Below, in pieces: positions 10,980-22,634 of a stretch of 64,000 nucleotides of DNA; the stretch's first letter is position 1, and every line of letters begins with the position of its first letter. The notes beneath the pieces were generated by a model. That model saw only the letters and a list, made by a program, of their open reading frames with translations. It searched no databases and was not told the origin of the DNA. The DNA is from Nannochloropsis oceanica. Taxonomy: Eukaryota; Sar; Eustigmatophyceae; Eustigmatales; Monodopsidaceae. The DNA is taken from contig CP038128.1 of NCBI GenBank assembly GCA_004519485.1, forward strand, positions 124,001 through 188,000. The letters are read 5' to 3'. The position numbers and the translations under genes were made by a program.

Positions 10980-13049
10980 ATGGCCGAGGCGGAAGAAGCG
11001 GCATTTGCAACCGAGCATGCTCGGCTCGTGCGTCTGCTCCACAACCAAGGCAAGGAGGACGTCGGAGACCTCCGGAAAACCTCCACGACCACGGCTAGAA
11101 CGACCACCAGCAATAGCAGTAGCAGCAGCAGCAGCAGCTCTATCCCACGCTACATTCGTCTTCGTCGCCCTCGGCCCGTGGCGAGTAAGGAGGAAGAGGA
11201 AGAGGAGGAGCAGGCCACGCGAAAGGCGATCGTTGCGGCGGGAGGTCACGTAGTCGTGTGGTGCCCAGCAGAGGATAGGGAGGGCTTCTATGCCTTACCT
11301 ACAGCCTTTCGTTTGGCGCAATGGCCGCTATACCAGCAAGGGCGGGTTTATGGGATGGATGTGGCGTCAGGGGTCGCGGTATGGGCATTGGGTCCGCGAC
11401 CGGGAGAGGACGTGTTGGATTTGTGTTGTTGCCCGGGCCTGAAATTATGCATGCTGGCAGAGCGAATGAAGCACAAGGGGACAGTCACAGGTGAGTTGAT
11501 GAAGTAAAAAGAATGTGGGAGACGATTGAAACGTAATATAATTTGGGGGTGGGACTAGAATACATGCCGCCCTACAGCCCCCCTCCTTTCTTCCCACCCA
11601 TTTGCCACGCACATACGCATGCTGCCGCAATTCTCCTCCCTCATCCTCCTTCTCCTTCTATTATTCCTCCTTTCCTTTCTTTTCTTTCCCCACCGTCCAG
11701 GCGTAGACATCTCTCGAACCCGCCTCCATGTCTGCCGCCAAGTCCTCCTTAAGTACCATATCGGCCGGCATACCTCCCATTCTCTTGCCCCCTCCTCCTC
11801 CTCCTCCTCCTCCTCCTCCTCCTCCTCCTCCTCCTCCTCCTCCTTCTCCTCAGCCTCCTCCACCTTCTCATCCTCCTGCTCCACTTCCTCCTCCCCCCCT
11901 TCCCCCCTGACCTCCTCCTTGTGGTGTCGGTTGCTATGCGCGGACGGCTGCACCTTCCAGCACGGCCCCCAGCAGGCGTGGACCGGATTGGAGGAAGACG
12001 TGATTTTTGACTCGAGGGCTTATGACTGGACGGTGAGTCAGAAATGGAAGGAAGAAGGGAAGGAGGGAGGAAGGGATAAGGGAATATGGGAATGGTCGGT
12101 TTAAGGCCTATGTGGTGCTTCAGCTCCTGGCCAGCCTCTTGAGGCTTTCCCCTGCATCAACGCTATTCGCATGAAATACACCCTTCCTTTCTAACCCCCT
12201 CCTCTTGTAAACGCAGGGCATGGAAGCCCGTGGCCAGAAGCGCATGAACCGAGGGACTCGCCGAAAGGAATTACTCGCCCTGCGTGCCCTCCTCCAGCTT
12301 TTTACTCCACAGGAGAGGGAGGGTGAGAAGAAAGGGGAGCTGTATGACAGAGTATTGGTGGATGCGGACTGCACGCACGATGGGTCGACGCGGCACATGG
12401 AAAAAGTGGCGGGCATGGATGAAGCCATGTGAGTGACACGAAGAAGGATTCCTTCCTTCTTTTCTTCCTCCCTCCCTCCCTCCCTCCACCCCCCCCTTCA
12501 TGGTGTGCCTCCATCAAGCTTCGTGTTTCGACTTTGGCGATGGAAATCTTGGATACCCAGAAAAGCTGCAACCAGCACCTTGACCGTGATTTTCATTCAT
12601 CCTCCCCCCCTCCCTCTTATCCCCTCAGCAAATCACGACATGGCGGGTTCTTGTCCCGAGAAAAACTAGGAGGGCTCGAGGCCCTCCAACGAGGATTGAT
12701 ATCTAATGGATTCCGTCTCTTGCGGCCTGGTGGTGTGTTGGTCTACAGCACGTGCTCTTTATCTCCCCGACAGAACGAGGCCATCGTCACATACTTACTG
12801 AAAGCCGAAGCAGGGAAGGCAGTCCTTGATCCTATTACTGAATTTGGCGAGCCTTTGTTTTCTTCGATTGGGGAAGGAGAGGAGGGGGAAGGAGGGAGGG
12901 AGGGAGGGAAGGGGGTGGGGCCAGGGCGGTTGCCGTGTCGATGGGGGAGCTTATCGGGCACATTGGTGTTTGAGCCACGCTTTGGGGAGACGAGTGGGTT
13001 GTTTATTGCACGGATTAGAAAAGAAGAGGAAGAAGTAAGAATTAACTGA
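10980..13049 (+). CDS. NOL1/NOP2/Sun (NSUN) RNA cytosine-C5 methyltransferase
   Basis: Exons 10980-11490, 11701-12032, 12217-12428 and 12629-13049 give 491 aa, all GT-AG. The enzyme should use S-adenosylmethionine to make m5C in tRNA or rRNA. The SAM-binding motif I is VLDLCCCPGLKLC, a variant of the usual DLCAAPGGKT. Then come GVDISRTRL (motif II), LVDADCTHDGS (motif IV with a Cys) and the block VLVYSTCSLSPRQNE with the motif VI catalytic Cys. The DADCTHDG form departs from the common PCSG and may mark a particular subfamily. Exon 2 contains a polySer tract from a CTC repeat, and exon 4 a [13 protein letters not shown] insert. The stop at 13047-13049 lies inside an 80-bp tandem duplication. 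Substrate and compartment are not evident; no clear targeting peptide is seen. Confidence 0.88.
11791..11848 (+). repeat. CTC/TCC microsatellite encoding polyserine
   Basis: About 19 CTC/TCC triplets within exon 2 of the NSUN gene encode a run of Ser between motif II and the following conserved block. On the minus strand the same bases read as polyGlu. Confidence 0.9.
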
Positions 13050-13149
13050 TACTCTGACCCATTTATTAGACGAGTGGGTTGTCTATAGCACGGATTAGAA
13101 AAGAAGAGGAAGAAGTAAGAACTAACTAATACACTGACGCATTTGTTAG
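12990..13149. repeat. 80-bp imperfect tandem duplication at the NSUN stop codon
   Basis: Two head-to-tail copies, about 12990-13069 and 13070-13149, differ by only a handful of substitutions. The first copy contains the last codons and stop of the NSUN gene. The second lies in the 3' UTR. Both include the CGAGTGGGTTGT start and the AAGAAGAGGAAGAAGTAAGA core. Confidence 0.9.
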
Positions 13150-13961
13150 TCGATTGACTGTCTGACTGAGAAAAAGGCAAAGGAGGGCCGGAGCAAGACC
13201 AAGCTAAAGCGATGCGTGCATGTGGGTTGGAGGGATGTTCTATTGTATGAAGAGTGTGAGTGCCGCAAACGAGCCCTCGCAAAGTCAATGAAAACCGAAA
13301 CATGCTTGTCACTTCCTCTGCGTGGCATCTTTGAATAGGGTTGCGATTTCCAAGTTGTCCGTCACATAAGACGACTCGTCCATCTCACTAGTTGCAGTGT
13401 TCAACGGATCTAACTTCTGAGGCATCTGGCGCCCATGCTTTGCCCTCTGATTTGGTGGCTGGATGAAGCTTTGAATGCGCTTTGTGTGTCAAGGCATAAC
13501 TTACACTCTCACTTTTCCTTTCCATTTTTTTGCCAAGCCACATCGAGGAGGCCTGCTTGTTTCTCAGGCTGTCCTGTTTGTGTTTTGGGGGGTTCCCGTG
13601 TGGACACTCGCTCCTCTTCATCGCCAAATCATATTTTCGACCTGTGCTCCCTGCACCATCCTCCGAAAACGCCACTTCGACTGTCTTGAACGAGCAGTGT
13701 ATCAGCTGCTAAGGCTGTAACCCGTGCTAACTCTAATACAGGAGGAGCCACCGGACCTGTCTGCTGCCTCATTCACTCGCTCATGTCCTCCTTTATCCTC
13801 TATCCCTCCTCTTCCACTCTTGACACGAACACACAGACCAAGGGGAGGGTGACCAAGATTACAAAGCAAGGCAAAGCGCAGGAAGCACACGCACATCGTC
13901 CCTGCCACCGGGAAGAAAAAATCATCTCTGCCGCAAGGCATTTATTGCCTCGACCACCACC
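13150..13961. other. Intergenic region upstream of the giant enzyme gene
   Basis: Short overlapping frames only (for example 13388-13675 minus and 13435-13720 plus), none with a recognisable motif. Both neighbours are plus-strand genes, so this should hold the NSUN 3' end and the promoter and 5' UTR of the next gene. Confidence 0.5.
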
Positions 13962-16900
13962 ATGACCAGCACGCCGGAAAAGCGAAGACCCACCGAGGGC
14001 GGCGGCAACGGTGGCACCGGTATTGGCGGGCCAGCGATAGAAATGCAAGGCCCACCGTCGCCTCCTAAGGGCTCTCGACGAGAGTCGAGTGCTCCGCCCG
14101 CACACTCGGCGCCTGGCCAAGCTCGACGGGTACCATGTATCCTCCCTGAGTTATGGGTGACAGATCCGCGGTTGAAGCAGCATCGGGGCGTGCTTGACGA
14201 GGTTATGGCCCGCGTGCATGACTGGGCCGATTTGTTTGACATGGTACGTGCTGGGATAAGTAGAAGGAAGAAAGGAAGAGAGGGAGGGAGGGAATGAGAA
14301 AAGACAGCCACGGAATCCATGCTGCTTGCCTTGGGTTTAGCAGGGGGGGAGGGAAGAGGGGGGGGGTAACATTACCCCACTTTATTGGGCGGAGGGAAGG
14401 GAGAGAGGGTCCCTTCGTTTCTGCCTTTCCCGCGTTTCCATATGCGTATGAACTAAAGCCTCTTTTGACGCCACTTTTCCTCCCTTCCTCCCTCCAAACC
14501 ATTACAGCACCCTCCCGAGACGCTCAACGAGGTCTTCCAAGTCTCAGTGGAGGCCAACCAGAAAAGGTCTGTCGAGCCAGATATGTGGGCGCCTGTTCCT
14601 GATATCATGGAGGCATTGCGAGAGACGGCAGAAAGGATGGGAGACGAGGTGTTCGCAACTTGGGTGGACGCAGGGGATAAGATAAATAGACATTGGACGT
14701 TTCGACAGACCTGGGAAGCTGCTGGAGCAGTGGCACATGCGTTGGTCACTGAGTGGGGCGTCAAGCCGGGGGATAGGGTCATGTTGTGCTATAATTTTAG
14801 CTATGAATACTTCCCTGCCTTCCTGGGGTGTTTGAGGGCGGGGGCGGTGGCGTGCCCTGTGTATCCGATAGACCCGAGTAAGATGGAGATTGCCTTGAAC
14901 AAGTTTAAGCACGTGGTGGAGGACACGGGGGCTAGGTTGGTGTTGACTGACAAGCTCATCAATAGGGTCCGGATTGGGTGCAGCATGTTTTATTCGCACT
15001 TGATGCCTCAGACGGTCGAGTGGAAGGTGACCGATCACCTTGTCCAACCCACCTACACCTCGACCTTCCCCGCCCCCTCCTACGACCACCCCAACCGCAA
15101 GCCCACCGACATCGCCTTCCTTCAGTATACGAGCGGGTCGACTGGCGATCCCAAGGGCGTCATGATCAGCTATGGTAACCTCGGAGCCAACGTCGGTCTC
15201 ATCTCCGGCGCACAGAACTTCGCCTTCTCCTACGCCGATCTCTTCCCCCTCACGTACGAGAAGCATGACGAAGCTTGGTACAAAAGGCCCCGGTCCGTGT
15301 CATGGCTCCCGATGTATCACGACATGGGACTGGTGTATGGCGTGGTGACCCCATTCTACATGGGCGCGCGGATGCATTACATGAGTCCAATCACGTTTTT
15401 GAAGGACCCGTGTTCCTGGATTCGCTTGTTGGCCAAGGAGAAGGCGACATGGGCGGCCGGACCTGATTTTGCCTACCGGTTGTGTGCGAAGAAATGGGAC
15501 GCGAGCAAATGGACGACAGATGACTACACGTTGACGTACATGATTTACATGCACACGGGCGCCGAGCCGATTCGACCGACGACGATGGAGGATTTCAATC
15601 GGGTGTTTCGGCCGTACCATCTGCACGCGCGGGCCTTGTCGCCTTGTTATGGCCTGGCGGAGAGCGTGGTGTGTGTGTCATGGTTTGATCCGGTGGCAAA
15701 TCCACCGGAGACGATGATCTCGAAGGGGGAGAGACCGGGATATGTGTGTTGTGCGGCTGATTGGAGGGTGGACTTGCGGATTGTCGACCCGGAGACACGC
15801 GAGGAAGCGGAGGAGGGCGTGGCGGGTGAGTTGTGGGTGTCGGGCCCGTCGGTGGCGTTGGGGTACTGGAACAAGCCGGAATGGAGCGAGAAGGCTTTCC
15901 GGGCGAGGCTTACTAAGGCGGCGCCAGCAGAGACGAGGCCCTGGGGAAGGTTTGGGAATGGGAAATATTTGCGCACTGGTGACATGGCGTTTATGCAAGA
16001 TGGACGGATTTATTACTCGGGGCGGTTGAAGGACATGATGATTGTGAGGGGGCAGAACTACTATGCGCAGGACATTGAGTTCCCGGCGCAGGATGCGTGG
16101 GGGGCGATTCGGGGGGGCTGTCTGGCAGCGTTCTCGATGGATGTGGAGAGGGAGGAAGAAGAGCAGTTGTTTATCGTGTTTGAGCTGGCCCCGGGTCGCT
16201 ACAGCACGGAGGTGTTCCGAGAGAATATGGAGAGGGTGGCGAGGATGGTGAAGACAAAGGTGGGCTTGGATGTCTATAGGATGATTGCGGTGAAGGACAG
16301 GACGATCCCCAAGACGACCTCGGGGAAAATTCGTCGGAGGGCCACGAAGGAGGCCATGATCATGGGAAGGCTCTGGGTGCTGCATGACTCCCTGGGACTG
16401 TTGCCATTGGGAAAGGGGAAGGGTACGGCGACTGCAGCAGCAGCAGCAGCGGCGGCGGCAAGGGCATCGTCGTCGATGAGCGGAATGCCGACGCTGGAGA
16501 GGTCGGTGTCGTCGTCCTACCTGGCCGGTGTGGGGGAATCGATTGGGGGGATTTTGGGAAGTTTGTATGATGCACTCGCCGACCCACTGGGGGCATATGC
16601 AGGGTTGGACACAGATTTGATTGCCGGGACGTTGGGGAGGGCATCGAGTGAGGGGGTTGTGACCATGACGACGTTGACGGTGGTCCCGAGGGAGGAGCTG
16701 AGGGAGGGAGGGGGAGAAGGGGGAGAGGGAGGGGGACAGAGGGAGACGATCATGATGGTGGGGATGGGGGAAGGGGGAGGCTCTGCACATGATCATAAGG
16801 CTCGACCGAGCGAATGGTCGACGTATAGAGGGGCGAGTGGCGCGGGGGGTGCGTTGATGTCTCCAGTCATTCGCTCTCTCCCTCCCTCTTCGTCGTCCTC

Positions 16901-19900
16901 CTCCTCCTTGACCTCAGTCACACTGCAACAACAGCAGCAGCAACAACAGCAAAAGCCGACACTTTCATCCTCACTGGGCTGTACATCCTTCAATTCTTCC
17001 CCTTCTCTCACCTCCTTCTTCTCCTCCGCCAAGGCTGCCGCTACTGGCTTGCGGAAAGGGCAACCACAGCATCAGCAACATCAGTCAAGAAGCAGCAGCA
17101 CCCTCCGCGATGAGATCACTACCCACACTAGCGGGAGAAGCAGTCTCATCGGGCCAATACCGAACCTAGGACTCCCGTCATCAGCACCAGCTGCGGTAGC
17201 AACGGCAGGGGCGAGCGCGGGTGCTGGAGGGGAAGCAACGTTGCCCCCTGCTTTCCCCCTTTCCCCTCCTTCAACCTCGACCTCGGCCTCGGCCCTCAGT
17301 CCGGAACAGCTGGGCAAGCTCTCCTGGCGACAGCGAGAGGCAGCATTGGTAGAAACAATTGTGGAGATATGTGGTTCGGTGGGTTTGGGAAAGAAGGAGG
17401 GGAATGAGCTGTCGGGTGAGACGGACATGATGTCATTAGGCTTGAGTTCGATTAAGGCTGCGGAACTGATTGGTGCGATTGAGGCGCGATTTTGGCGAGG
17501 AGGGATGGGAGAGGAAATGGGAGGAAGGGAGGGAGGACTGTCGGAGGTAATAATGTTCGAGTGTGCGACTTTGCAGGATGTGGCTCAGCAGATTAATCGA
17601 CGCCTTTTCAAGGGCAGAAAGGAGGGGGAAAGAGAAGGAGTAGCCGCGCTGGTGCAGCGAGGGGGATCCTGTATTATGGGGGCGACGGGGCAAGTGCTGG
17701 CGATGGGTGTGACGGGAGCCTTATTCACCGTCTCGGTCCTGTTACCGCTCCAGCTTTGTCAGCTGTTCCTATCCTCCCCGGCAGTGGCAGGTGTGAATTA
17801 CCCCTGGCTGCTATCCGCGCTGCTGCTCCTCCCCGCAGCCTACCTCCTCTTTCTCTTCTGTTTGATGGCATCGTTGACTTTGACTAAGTGGGCGGTGATG
17901 CAGGGTAGGTATCAAGAAGGGACCTACTCGACCAGCAGCTTCTACTACATGCGGTGGGCCTTTACGAACAACCTCATGTCTTTCGCCCGTCGGAATTTCG
18001 TGGGCGTCTTGAAAGGCACTCCTATTTATACTTGGTGGCTGCAAAGCATGGGCCTCCGTCTTGCTGCAGGAGCTGTCGGCTTGCATCTTCCTCGTCTTTA
18101 TTCTGATGACATAACAGAATTTGATTTGGTTTACATCGGGGCGGGGGCTGTGGTGGGGGAGCAAGCACGGGTGCGAGGGGCGGTGGTGGAAGGCGGGTAC
18201 CTGCACCTTCGTCCTGTCATTATTGGAGATCACGCGGTAATAGGCTCGCAGAGCACCCTTCTACCGGGTGCGATGTTGGGGAAAGGTGCGGAGCTTGCGC
18301 CTGCTTCTGTCCTATCAGGGCGTTCACCAGAGTTGCCGCCTTTCACAATGTGGGAGGGCTCGCCTGTCAAGATGGTGCGTCCACTGCCCGTCCCCAAGGA
18401 AGCAGCAGGAGCAGTGGCAGCCAACCGCAGTTGGCACAGGCCGCTGGATTCGATCATGACGAATGTTTTGGTTCCTTGCTTGGCGGTGTACAGCGCGGGG
18501 GCGTGCTTGGTCTTGGCTTCCTTTCCTGCCATGATCCTGCTGGGTGTTCTCCTCCTGGCTACCTCGACAGGGGTAGACACCGGCGCCGTAGAAGCTGGCA
18601 GAAGCAGCGTCACGTGGAGCGATCTGATGGCTTTGAAAGATTACTCGTGGGCCTTAATCATCGCTCCTATGGTCGCGACCTTTGGCCCTCTCACCCTGCC
18701 CTTCTTTGCCGTTATGACAGGCTTGGCTGGGGAGTCACTAGCCGCGCCCTTGGCGTCAACAGGGGTGGAGAGCACCACCTCTTTCTTAGCGTTGGCCCGT
18801 CTGGCTGCCTCGGAATATTACGTGGTGGGAGTGGGAGTCGGAGTGGGCCTGGCTTACCTCTTGTTTGGTCTCGCACTTGTCATGGCGGCGGCCGTCGTCC
18901 AGTACGTGACGGGCATGCTGCTCATCCTCATCTTTGACAACGGCATCCGCAGTAACAGCAGCAACCGCAACAGCAGCACCATTAAAACCAGGGCCCGCCA
19001 GTGGTTGGTAGACTACCGAGAGCTGTTCCAAGCTGTGCTCTACATGCGATTCCCGGTCTTTCTGGGAGGGTCAATCGGATACAATCTCTACCTGCTCGCC
19101 TTGGGCGCGAATGTGCACCTCGACGCCTTTGTCGCTTCCGAGCATGTGATCAAGAATCCTTCCGCCCTTGTCATTGGTGCTGGCGCGTTTATCCACCCCT
19201 CGGCGCTTTTGCACACCAGCCTAGCCGGCGGGAACACCAGCAACAACAGCAAGATTTTTATTGGACAAGGCGCACTTGTGGGACCCAGTGCTGTGGTCGG
19301 TACGCTAGGCACGCTTGAAGACGCTTCCACCCTTGCCCCTCTCACCTATCTTCCGGCAGGCAAGCGTGTACATACTGACACGACCAAGTGTGGGTATGCC
19401 ACCCTCCTCCGTCTCAAGCAGCCCGCGCCCTTTCTCGGGAGAATCACCTCCATCCTGGCGAAAATAGGGTGGGCTACCTTCACCTTCAACTACTCCTGGA
19501 TGGCGGTCGTGCTTTACATCGCGTTGGTATACGTAGCGTCCTACCCTTCCTTCGTTATCGTACAGCTCGCCTTGGACTATACCGCCTCCTCCTCTTTCTC
19601 CTCCATCACCAATGGCGGGGTCTGGCTTCCCGGCTTGCTGATGGCCGCGCTCTTCCCCCTCTTCGGTCTCTGTCTTCTCGCCTCGGCCGTCCTACTTAAG
19701 CGCCTGGCCCACCCTGGTTATCTCCCCAGCAAGCACCACGCTCTCGGTGGCTCCTTCTATTACCGGCACTTGTTTGTGACGGGATATCTCAAATTGATCG
19801 ACCGGACATTTGCCTGCCTCTTGTATGGCAGCCGACTTTACAATTTTTACCTCTCACTTCTAGGTTTGTCGGTTGGGAGGGACTCTATTATCATGACTGG

Positions 19901-21617
19901 TAACGTGCTGGAGGGCGTTGACCTCCTTTCCATCGGAGACAAGACTGTAATCAATCGAGACGTGCAGATAAGTGCTGTCAAGCTTAACCCCTCCTCCACC
20001 CTCCGTCCCTCCCTTCTGTTGGAAGTGGCGTCTGTGCGGATCGGGCATGAATGCACCCTGGGGGATGCGACTGTTGCAATGGCAACGAGTGAGATGAAGG
20101 ACCTCGGTGTGAGTGCGGGGGGTACGTTGATGACCCCTGAGATCGTGTGTGGGCGCCGAGTGATGGTGGAGGGGAATCTGCCTTATCGTGTGGCACGTGG
20201 TGCGTCGGAGGCCTGCGTGAGCGAGGGCAGCAGTAGCAATCTGCTCACGCCTTCTGGACCCTTCAATGCCCCTTTGGAGCTTATTATCCCTGATTGTGAC
20301 TTAAATCACGAATGTGTCTTCTTCCAAAACCTCGCCGCTGTCGCTCCTGCTTCCTCCTCCCCCCCCCCCATTCCTAGCACAGCTTCCCTACTCCCGCCCA
20401 CAGTGCTGGTTACGGGCGCCAATGGCTTTGTCGGCCGACATGTGGTGATAGAACTACTGCAACGAGGTTTGCACGTTGTCTGCCTCGTCCGCAGGCGGGG
20501 GCACACCCTTGCCACAGACAGCCGCTCGCGGATGCTTGCTTCTCTGCAGGCGGCAAAGCTCACACTGACAGCTGAGCAAAGCTTGCGGTTGCGTGTGGTG
20601 GATGGAGATGTGAGTAGGCCTTTGTTGGGGCTAACCAGGGTGTTATATGAGCAGCTGGCGGAGGAGGTGAGTGTGATTTTCCATTCTGCGGCCATGCTTG
20701 GATTTGCGGCGCCGTATTCGAATTTGAGGGAGACGAATGTGTTGGGGACAAAGCGAGCATTGGAGTTTGCAGTGTGTAGGAGGGTGAAGCGATTTAATCA
20801 CGTCTCTTCCTTGCTGGCGACGAGCTTGGATATGACTAACTCAATGGGGAGGATCACGGAGGTATCGCCGTTGGGGAATGCGACGGTTTTCCCAGTTTTG
20901 GGGGCGAGTGAATGGACGCATGGGTATGGGATGACGAAGTGGGCACAGGAGAAGCTGGTTCTCCAGGCGTTTGAGGCGGGGGTGTTGGGAACCATTGGGA
21001 GGTTGGGTGAGGTGGGTCCACATTCATTGACGGGGTGCATGGAGGAGGGGGTACTTGTGGATTTGGTGAAGGAGACATTGGAAAAGGGAGTGGTGCCGAT
21101 GATACTTGGACGAGTGAATGTCACGCCGGTAGACTATTGCGCGCGGGGGCTGGTGAGGGTTGGAATGGAGGGTTGGGGCCTCGGGAGAACATACCACTTG
21201 ATGGATCCGAACTTTGACTGTGGGGCAGACACGCTGGTGAGGTTGGTGGAAGATTTGGGGTATATGAATAGCGACAGCAGCAGTAGTAGCAGCAGTAATA
21301 GCAGCAGCAATAGTAGCAGCAGCACCAGCAATAGCAGTGCTAGTGCGGCGCGGTGTGATTTTCTTTCATGGCGGGCGAAGATGAAGAAGGAGGGGGCTAG
21401 GAGGTCATGGTTTGTAGCTGGGATCCTGTCGGGGGAGCAGCAGCTAGTGGGACAGAATGTGGACGCGACAGAGGGAGGGGCAATCATATCGCGGGAGGAA
21501 GCAGGGAAGGAGGTGGGGATGAATGGGGCGATATTGTTGAGAAGGTTTGCGAACTACAAAGGCTGGAAGAAGGAGAGGGAGATGGTGGACGTGCGGGTGG
21601 TGGTATCGCCGTCGTGA
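13962..21617 (+). CDS. Giant FAAL-carrier-membrane beta-helix-reductase fusion (NRPS-like)
   Basis: Two exons, 13962-14243 and 14508-21617 (phase 0 join), give 2463 aa. Domains in order: an adenylation domain of fatty-acyl-AMP-ligase type (about 100-720) with YTSGSTGDPKGV near 300, HDMGLVYG, GLAESVV, RTGDMAF near 585 and GRLKDMMIVRGQNYYAQDIE; a Ser/Gly-rich linker; a phosphopantetheine carrier domain near 1073 (SLGLSSIKAAEL); a membrane region (about 1150-2035) with several hydrophobic segments and three hexapeptide left-handed beta-helix modules (about 1302-1386, 1622-1716 and 1882-1979), as in the NRPS terminal domain of epsilon-poly-lysine synthetase (Pls); then an NAD(P) thioester-reductase-like domain (about 2060-2463) with TGANGFVGRH and YGMTK. 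Inferred role: load an acyl or amino acid, process it at a membrane and release it reductively as aldehyde or alcohol. Substrate unknown. The enormous second exon has no intron. Confidence 0.9.
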
Positions 21618-22634
21618 GGTTTGGAAGACGGGAGAGAAGGAGGGGGGGATGGATGGAAAAAGATATTGATGGAGCAATAAAGAAAAAGCAAGAACAGCGG
21701 GTACATCGAGTAAACGTAGGGAATAGGGATGAGATAGGGAGCGACAATAGGGCAAGATCTGTGAGTAGCTAGCACACATCTGATAGGAGTGGTACTTGGA
21801 GGGAAAGAAGAGTCTGAAAAGCAGAAAGGAAGGGAAAAAGAGGAAAGGAGAGAGAAAGAGAAATCTGCCAAACGTGGAGATCTCACTCATTGCCTACAGC
21901 GTCCACCGAGGCAGAAGGTTCGGTATGAAGAGTCCGAGTCCAATCAGTCGATAGATCCATTTATTTTCATTTCTCCGCGTCCCGGTACGGCAACTAAATA
22001 CGAAGACGTACATACATTGAATTATTGTCTTCGTGCGACGGTTGGAAGTGAAAGTGTCACACATGCTCGGACACCTTTCTCCTTTCCCGCCTGAGGGGGG
22101 TGGTGAGGGTAGAGAAGGAGCAAGACGAGAGTTTCTAGCAACGGAAAGCACCACAAATTAATATATGAGATAAAACGCAAAACGGTAAACATGTAAGCGA
22201 ACAGCAGGAACATTCGCATACATGGACAAGAATCAAGGGTGAAAAATTGAGTCAAGCAAATTAAACAAACCTACCTGGATAACGAAGACAGAGAAAAAAT
22301 TCAGCAGCAGCAGCAGCAGCAGCAGCAATCCTTAAATTCGAGAGCAAGAGCAGGAATAAGATAGCCGAACTATCACAAAAAGAAAGTAAGAGAACGAAAA
22401 AAATATTTCTTCATTCGTTCCTGTTCTGAATACACGATCGATAACCACTCCGATGACGCACACAAAGCCCTGTGTGTGCGCTTTTTTGAATTCATTTTTC
22501 CTTCCCTTCTTCTACTGGGGGTATCTCTAGGTCACTCTAAACACTCACACACACATACACTCACTCACTCACACTCACCCATGCAGACCAACAACTCAGA
22601 AATCCTCTCCTTCGCTTTCAGTTGTCAACCAGAT
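21618..22634. other. Convergent 3' region, giant enzyme gene and SDR gene
   Basis: Contains GGGA/GAGA-rich DNA at 21618-21880, a CAG microsatellite at 22302-22327, and an ACAC/ACTC-rich patch near 22540-22580. Frames on both strands are short and unrecognised. Expected to carry the 3' UTRs of both genes. Confidence 0.6.
22302..22327. repeat. CAG trinucleotide microsatellite
   Basis: About 8-9 uninterrupted CAG/AGC units in non-coding DNA between the giant enzyme gene and the SDR gene. Confidence 0.9.

Noticed and set aside
12434-12628. Coding extension of NSUN exon 3 into the following pyrimidine tract
   Set aside because: The tract is intronic: the donor GTGAGT follows GCCAT, and the acceptor at 12628 restores the RHGGFLSREKL block in frame.
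15678-16796. 372-residue minus-strand frame opposite the giant enzyme
   Set aside because: Pro/Arg/His-rich shadow of a conserved adenylation domain on the plus strand.
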